A DNA stretch of 64,000 nucleotides from Cyanobacteria bacterium SIG31 (GTDB taxonomy: Bacteria; Cyanobacteriota; Vampirovibrionia; Gastranaerophilales; Gastranaerophilaceae). Of this stretch, positions 59,912 to 64,000 are shown piece by piece (position 1 is the stretch's first letter; the number at the start of each line of letters is the position of its first letter). The stretch is taken from assembly GCA_015152465.1 (NCBI GenBank), contig SUTX01000008.1, forward strand, positions 1 to 64,000, given 5' to 3'. The notes under the pieces were generated by a model. The model saw only the letters and a program-made list of their open reading frames with translations, did not search any database and was not told the origin of the DNA. Both the position numbers and the translations under genes were made by a program.

Positions 59912-60904
59912 ATGACTATCACAATAGAATCTGAAACTAGTAAAAAAAATTTAGCAGATAGAGAATCGGCTATTAGAACAATTGAAATGGAAATTGAAAC
60001 TATTAGTAAACTAAAAGATTCTGTTGTTCTTGAGAACCTATCTCTTGCATTAGATATTATGCAAAACGCAAAGGGTAGAATAATAGTGACAGGGATGGGG
60101 AAATCCGGACATATCGGAAATAAAATAGCAGCCTCTCTTGCTTCAACTGGGACTCCGTCTTTCTTTGTACACCCTGCTGAAGCTAGTCATGGGGATTTGG
60201 GTATGATTACTGACGGCGATGTTGTTATTGCTATTTCTAACAGCGGAGAATCAAGGGAATTAGCTGACATTATAAATTATTGCAAAAGATTTGGTATAAA
60301 AATTATTTCTATAACAAAAAATTCTGAAAGCACTCTTGGAAAAGCTGGAGACGTCGTTTTAGAACTCCCTAAAAACGGAGAAGCTTGCCCTTTAGGCCTT
60401 GCACCTACCAGCTCAACCACTGCAACATTGGTTCTTGGCGATATATTAACAATCGGAATGATTGACAGAAAAGGTTTTTCAAAAGAAGACTTCAATGTTC
60501 GTCATCCTGGTGGTAAACTTGGCTCTATTCTTAAACGTGTTGGAGATTTAATGCATGTTGGACAATCTATGCCTATTTTAGACGAAAATTCAAGCATGCA
60601 AGCAGTTTTACTAGAAATGACATCTAAATGTCTTGGATGCGTTGGTTTTGTTAACCAAAACGGTGACCTAACAGGTATGCTAACTGACGGGGATTTGAGA
60701 AGATGCCTCTCTGCTTCAATCTTAGAGGAAAAGGCTATCAATCTTATGACAAAAAACCCAAAAACAGTTACTAAAGATATGATTTCTGCAGAAGCTCTTA
60801 AAATTATGCACGATAAGAAAATCACCAACCTGTTTGTCCTTGATGGTACGAAACCTATCGGCGTAATTCATATTCATGACCTACTTAACAATGGTGTTGC
60901 ATAA
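59912..60904 (+). CDS. kdsD: Arabinose-5-phosphate isomerase (Kdo pathway)
   Basis: KdsD converts ribulose-5-P to arabinose-5-P, the first step to Kdo for lipopolysaccharide. The 330-residue product has an SIS domain (VTGMGKSGHIGNKIAASLASTGTPSFFVHPAEASHGDLGMI, VIAISNSGESRELADII) and two CBS domains (about 205-330, MPILDENSSMQAVLLEMTS and AINLMTKNPKTVTKDMISAEAL). RBS AAGGAGTTAAC, -10 TATAAT at 59881-59886. It is 1 base from the convergent tagged metallopeptidase gene. It argues for a Kdo-containing outer membrane. Confidence 0.95.
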   Translation: MTITIESETSKKNLADRESAIRTIEMEIETISKLKDSVVLENLSLALDIMQNAKGRIIVTGMGKSGHIGNKIAASLASTGTPSFFVHPAEASHGDLGMITDGDVVIAISNSGESRELADIINYCKRFGIKIISITKNSESTLGKAGDVVLELPKNGEACPLGLAPTSSTTATLVLGDILTIGMIDRKGFSKEDFNVRHPGGKLGSILKRVGDLMHVGQSMPILDENSSMQAVLLEMTSKCLGCVGFVNQNGDLTGMLTDGDLRRCLSASILEEKAINLMTKNPKTVTKDMISAEALKIMHDKKITNLFVLDGTKPIGVIHIHDLLNNGVA

Positions 60905-60905
60905 T

Positions 60906-62798
60906 TTATTTTAACAATTCGTCTGCAAGAGGTGATTCAACTTTTCCGTTAAGGGTTTTTGAAACACTCTTGATGTTTTCTGCCATCTTGTCCATTTCTG
61001 GAGTCCAGACAAAGTTATCTAAAACATATTTTTCCCCTGTCGCAAAGTCTCCTGATAATTGAACATTAATAATTTCTTCAAGCATTTTCTTGGCTGTTGG
61101 AACCATCTTGTCAATTTTCACATCAAGAATTCCATCTTTAGAAATTTTTATTGCACCCTCTTTTATAAAATAATTATTTTGCATTACAGAGCGAACCCTA
61201 TGAGCCTGACTCATAGTCGGTTTTGACATCATCATATTATCTACAGCATAAGTTACAATTATCTGATTTCTTTGTTCTGGCGTATACATACCCGCTTCAG
61301 TTAAGACATCAACCATTGCAAGAGATACCATATCTGCTTTATTTTCTTCAATTATAGATTTATATTTGCCTAAACCTTCTGTTCCCGATTTTGGCCCAAG
61401 AGAGTGGCCATTTTCGTGTCCTACAGTAAACCAATGATCAGCTTCATCATTATAATATTTATGCAAGCTAGGTTTTAATGTTGCATTCAAACGTTTTTGC
61501 ATCTTTTCTTTCGCATCATCAGATGTTATTAAACGAATTTGTCTGTGATATACATTACGTCTTCCACCACCAAGTTTTATAATAGAAAGTTTATCGTCAT
61601 TTGGTAGGTTTTCCGCTAAAGTTATACCTGCACGAAACTCACCGACATCGCCTGTCACAGCAACTAAGTCTACATCAACCATTGTTTGCTTAGACTCCTT
61701 ATCTGGTGAAATATTTTGTTCATATTTATCATTAAAAGGCATATTTTGAGCCATTAACGGTAGGTAATTTTTCACACCGAGAATTGCATCTGTACCTTTC
61801 TTATTAACTATTCCTACTCTGCCCCCTAAGAAATCCTTTGCAACAGGAATAATATTATATTTTTCTAAAAGCTCTCTTAATTCTTCATTTTCAAAAACAG
61901 TTTCTGTCAATTCATCAGAGTAATTTTCTCTAGTAATTGTAAATTCTAACGGAGTATCTTGCAAAGTTGCCCATTTTTTATCCGCATAAGCATCTAACAT
62001 TGGATCAGCTTTTCTCAAAGCTTTTGCTTGAAGTTTTAAAAACTCGTTGAAATCTTTATTCGTAGAAACTTTTGAAGCTTTTTCAAGTTCGTCTGCCATT
62101 TGAGCAAAATCTTTTTTGAATTTATCAACATAATCTATTGCAATAAGCTCATCACCTTTTCTTTCAACAACAGAACGTTGGTTAAGAATTTTTGCAACTT
62201 CCTTATGCTTACCCTTTTTAAGCATTTTTATTAAAATTTCATGAAATTCATCTTTTTCTAAGTCTTGAGGATAGACCCCTTTACCAGCCCTCTCTGTTAC
62301 ACCTTTAGCGAGTTCTATCATATAAGACTCTCTGTCAAGAGCACAAACACCTTTTTGTGCATCAAAAAGAACTTTTGCTAACTTAGCTTTTTTCCCACCT
62401 TTTTCAATTTCCTTGTCCAAAAACTCTTTGAATGGTAAGTTGTGAGGATTATCTAATTGCATATTAACTTTATCTAGCACAATAGCTGCTTTTACTAAAT
62501 GTTTTAACGCTTTTTTATCGCCCTCAGCAAGATTTACATATTCTGGAGCATCAACAGCAAGCATTTTTTTCGTGGTTAAATAATCTTTATGTGTACGCTT
62601 TTGAAGTTCTTTTAATGAAAGATTTATTTCATACGCATTTTTTCTTTCAATCTTAACATTATTAATTCTACTCATCTTATCAAGCTCCTTCATAATAATA
62701 TCTTCATCTTCTTTCACTGGCAATTCTGGTGAAACCTCAATTTCACCAATTTTCTTGAAAGAAATTCTATTGAACAAGTTTAACGGACTAATATTCAT
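60906..62798 (-). CDS. Tagged M49-like zinc metallopeptidase
   Basis: The 630-residue product starts MNISPLNLFNRISFKKIG, a variant (SFKK) of the window tag. A metal site is plain: VGHENGHSLGPKSG (about residue 457-470), a HExxH, followed by IEENKADMVSLAMVDV (about 480-495), which gives the third ligand Glu. HExxH plus E-E-x-K-A-D is the dipeptidyl-peptidase III (M49)-like pattern in bacterial relatives. No signal peptide. The N-terminal 200 residues are helical and Lys-rich. It would cut short peptides. It is convergent with kdsD. Confidence 0.75.
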   Translation of the reverse strand: MNISPLNLFNRISFKKIGEIEVSPELPVKEDEDIIMKELDKMSRINNVKIERKNAYEINLSLKELQKRTHKDYLTTKKMLAVDAPEYVNLAEGDKKALKHLVKAAIVLDKVNMQLDNPHNLPFKEFLDKEIEKGGKKAKLAKVLFDAQKGVCALDRESYMIELAKGVTERAGKGVYPQDLEKDEFHEILIKMLKKGKHKEVAKILNQRSVVERKGDELIAIDYVDKFKKDFAQMADELEKASKVSTNKDFNEFLKLQAKALRKADPMLDAYADKKWATLQDTPLEFTITRENYSDELTETVFENEELRELLEKYNIIPVAKDFLGGRVGIVNKKGTDAILGVKNYLPLMAQNMPFNDKYEQNISPDKESKQTMVDVDLVAVTGDVGEFRAGITLAENLPNDDKLSIIKLGGGRRNVYHRQIRLITSDDAKEKMQKRLNATLKPSLHKYYNDEADHWFTVGHENGHSLGPKSGTEGLGKYKSIIEENKADMVSLAMVDVLTEAGMYTPEQRNQIIVTYAVDNMMMSKPTMSQAHRVRSVMQNNYFIKEGAIKISKDGILDVKIDKMVPTAKKMLEEIINVQLSGDFATGEKYVLDNFVWTPEMDKMAENIKSVSKTLNGKVESPLADELLK

Positions 62799-62805
62799 AA
62801 GCTAA

Positions 62806-63633
62806 TTATAGCATATTTACGTTAGTTTTACCGAACTTAGCTGATAAATCATCAAGGTGATGTATCAGATAATAGATTGGCTCTAAATCTTTAGAATCCA
62901 AATCAACAATTGCACCCCAATCCGCTCTAGCATGATGTGCCGCAATCATTTTTGCGATACGTTTAAAACCAGCAGTCATGCATATTGTAAAACCATACTG
63001 CGAGTGTGTTATCCACTCTTTTCTAAAATCTTCATCATAGTCAATCAAACCAGATTCCAAGTCAATGGTATATTCAAAAACTTTTCCTATATCGTGAAGC
63101 AAGCAAGCAGCATAAACTTCATCTCTATTAACCCTTTGAAAAAACGCATCCATATTAACATCTGCATATTGTAAACACTCCAAAGTATGTACCATCAAAC
63201 CACCGATATAATTATGGTGCATCATTTTAGCTCCAGGAGCTATAAGAAGTTTTTCTCGATTCTCATCATAAATACCTAGTACAAAATTTTTCAATTTATC
63301 ATCAGAAATTCTATTGACGTATTCAAGCAACTCTTTATAAATATTTTCTCTTTCTTTTACATCAAGCCCCATTTTAGCTTCTTCAATAAGTTCAAGAGAA
63401 TTAATAAGACAGTTATTAAATTTTTCGTTAAAAGTACCTGATACTATACGCAAAATATTTCCACTTCTAAATAGTTTTGAATCCATTCTATTTAAAGCTT
63501 CTTCCCAAAGAATACAATTTAGTAATTCATTATTTTCTAAATCTTTTAGCTGTAATTTACCCATTTTCGTTCCAGCTTTTGTATCACCTATTGAAAAAGT
63601 AACAACCTCATAATGAATTTCTGTACTAAACAT
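62806..63633 (-). CDS. YhaM-like OB-HD 3'-5' exoribonuclease
   Basis: The 275-residue product has an N-terminal OB-fold-like region (VTFSIGDTKAGTKMGKLQLKDLENNELLNCILWEEAL, about residues 9-75) and an HD domain: AAPGAKMMHHNYIGGLMVHTLE-type start, AACLLHDIGKVFEY, HSQYGF and MIAAHHARADWGA. YhaM/CBF1 enzymes degrade RNA or single-stranded DNA from the 3' end. Slightly shorter than YhaM (314 aa), but complete. It is 7 bases upstream of the metallopeptidase gene on the same strand. Confidence 0.8.
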   Translation of the reverse strand: MFSTEIHYEVVTFSIGDTKAGTKMGKLQLKDLENNELLNCILWEEALNRMDSKLFRSGNILRIVSGTFNEKFNNCLINSLELIEEAKMGLDVKERENIYKELLEYVNRISDDKLKNFVLGIYDENREKLLIAPGAKMMHHNYIGGLMVHTLECLQYADVNMDAFFQRVNRDEVYAACLLHDIGKVFEYTIDLESGLIDYDEDFRKEWITHSQYGFTICMTAGFKRIAKMIAAHHARADWGAIVDLDSKDLEPIYYLIHHLDDLSAKFGKTNVNML

Positions 63634-63721
63634 TTCTTATATCCTCCAAACTACTAGAATTATACCATAAAACAGCCTCTTTGGTAATTGTGTAAGGTTA
63701 AGTTTATCTTATTCTATAATT

Positions 63722-64000
63722 ATGTATTCTTCATACGAAAATTATCAATATAATAGTTGCATATCTCGAGGCATTTGTTCAATTAACCCTCGCATTACAG
63801 CGCTACAAACAATAATAGTTTTATACCTAAGACTATTTGCAAATTATGCCAACAATTTTGATATTAATCATGAGACACAAATTTTCATACTTAACACCAT
63901 TTCAATAACTATTTTCAACCCAGATTTTAATGAAGATAGCTTCCTTTTTGCTGTAAAAAATTTCAAAACCAAATTTTCCGAATTATTAAACAAACAAAAT
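63722..64000 (+). CDS. Start of an unidentified Cys-motif protein (partial)
   Basis: An open frame from ATG 63722 runs off the right edge with 93 codons visible. Near the start it has NSCISRGICSINPRITALQ (residues 12-30), with two Cys spaced by five residues in an S-C-x-S-R-G-x-C-S-I-N-P block that looks conserved and could bind a metal or iron-sulfur cluster. A helical region follows. I do not name a family. TATAAT (63715-63720) is one base from the ATG, so the promoter or the start is unclear. Confidence 0.55.
   Translation, partial: MYSSYENYQYNSCISRGICSINPRITALQTIIVLYLRLFANYANNFDINHETQIFILNTISITIFNPDFNEDSFLFAVKNFKTKFSELLNKQN

Overview
The window is a 64 kb piece of a low-GC, Gram-negative-type bacterial chromosome. 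It has Kdo-phosphate isomerase, an MCE/MlaD protein, a TolC-type channel, lipoprotein processing, MinCDE and a flagellum. The best guess for the host is a non-photosynthetic relative of Cyanobacteria (Melainabacteria/Vampirovibrionia, Gastranaerophilales-like). This is inference from an LdpA-type iron-sulfur protein of the cyanobacterial clock-input family, the flagellum, the AT-rich composition and several proteins sharing a short N-terminal tag ending in S-F-K-G. No sequence search was possible.

Layout. 1-1.1 kb: end of the ribosomal operon (rpsK partial, rpsM, rpmJ, infA; minus strand). 1.4-3.7 kb: TPR lipoprotein, lgt, zinc dehydrogenase. 3.7-10.2 kb (minus): dgkA, ybeY, 7TMR-HD phosphodiesterase, small zinc protein, cdd, a secreted protein, gmk and a pyruvate/indolepyruvate decarboxylase. 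10.3-14.6 kb: flagellar rod genes behind a sigma-28-type promoter and, convergent to them, a coiled-coil/YD-like protein with its own very good sigma-28-type promoter. 14.9-18 kb: tagged protein, ACT-domain prephenate dehydratase homologue and a DHA2 multidrug exporter with a palindromic operator. 18.1-26.1 kb (minus): TolC, MacA, MacB-type ATPase and permease, MlaD, MinC, MinD, MinE. 26.2-33.6 kb: shortened PurD-like protein, ilvE, DUF4145-like protein, LdpA-like protein, HAD phosphatase, HNH protein and two small membrane proteins. 33.7 kb: initiator tRNA. 33.9-37.3 kb: tagged CheR-like methyltransferase, a non-coding segment, a PP-loop gene bracketed by three copies of one hairpin repeat, and a PLD protein. 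37.4-41.2 kb: dnaG, rpoD, an aromatic-rich leader peptide with terminator, a tagged protein and a small Cys-rich protein. 41.3-52.2 kb (minus): HD-GYP protein, two tandem amino-acid permeases, glyQ, priA, a tagged protein and a large SF1 helicase-nuclease. 52.3-55.7 kb: small exported protein and a 935-residue flagellin whose variable domain is an array of about 15 GLUG repeats. 56.1-64 kb: sugar-type binding lipoprotein, GH13-like enzyme, kdsD, a tagged M49-like metallopeptidase, a YhaM-like HD nuclease and the start of one more gene.

The most unusual items are: the short N-terminal tag shared by five otherwise unrelated proteins, two of them with recognisable enzyme domains; the GLUG-repeat flagellin and its overlapping GC-rich leader ORF; a sigma-28-linked YD-like protein without a signal peptide that may be a new flagellar export substrate; a 27-codon leader peptide (six Phe, two Tyr, one Trp) ending in a terminator ahead of a tagged gene; and a clock-input-type LdpA in a lineage that appears non-photosynthetic.
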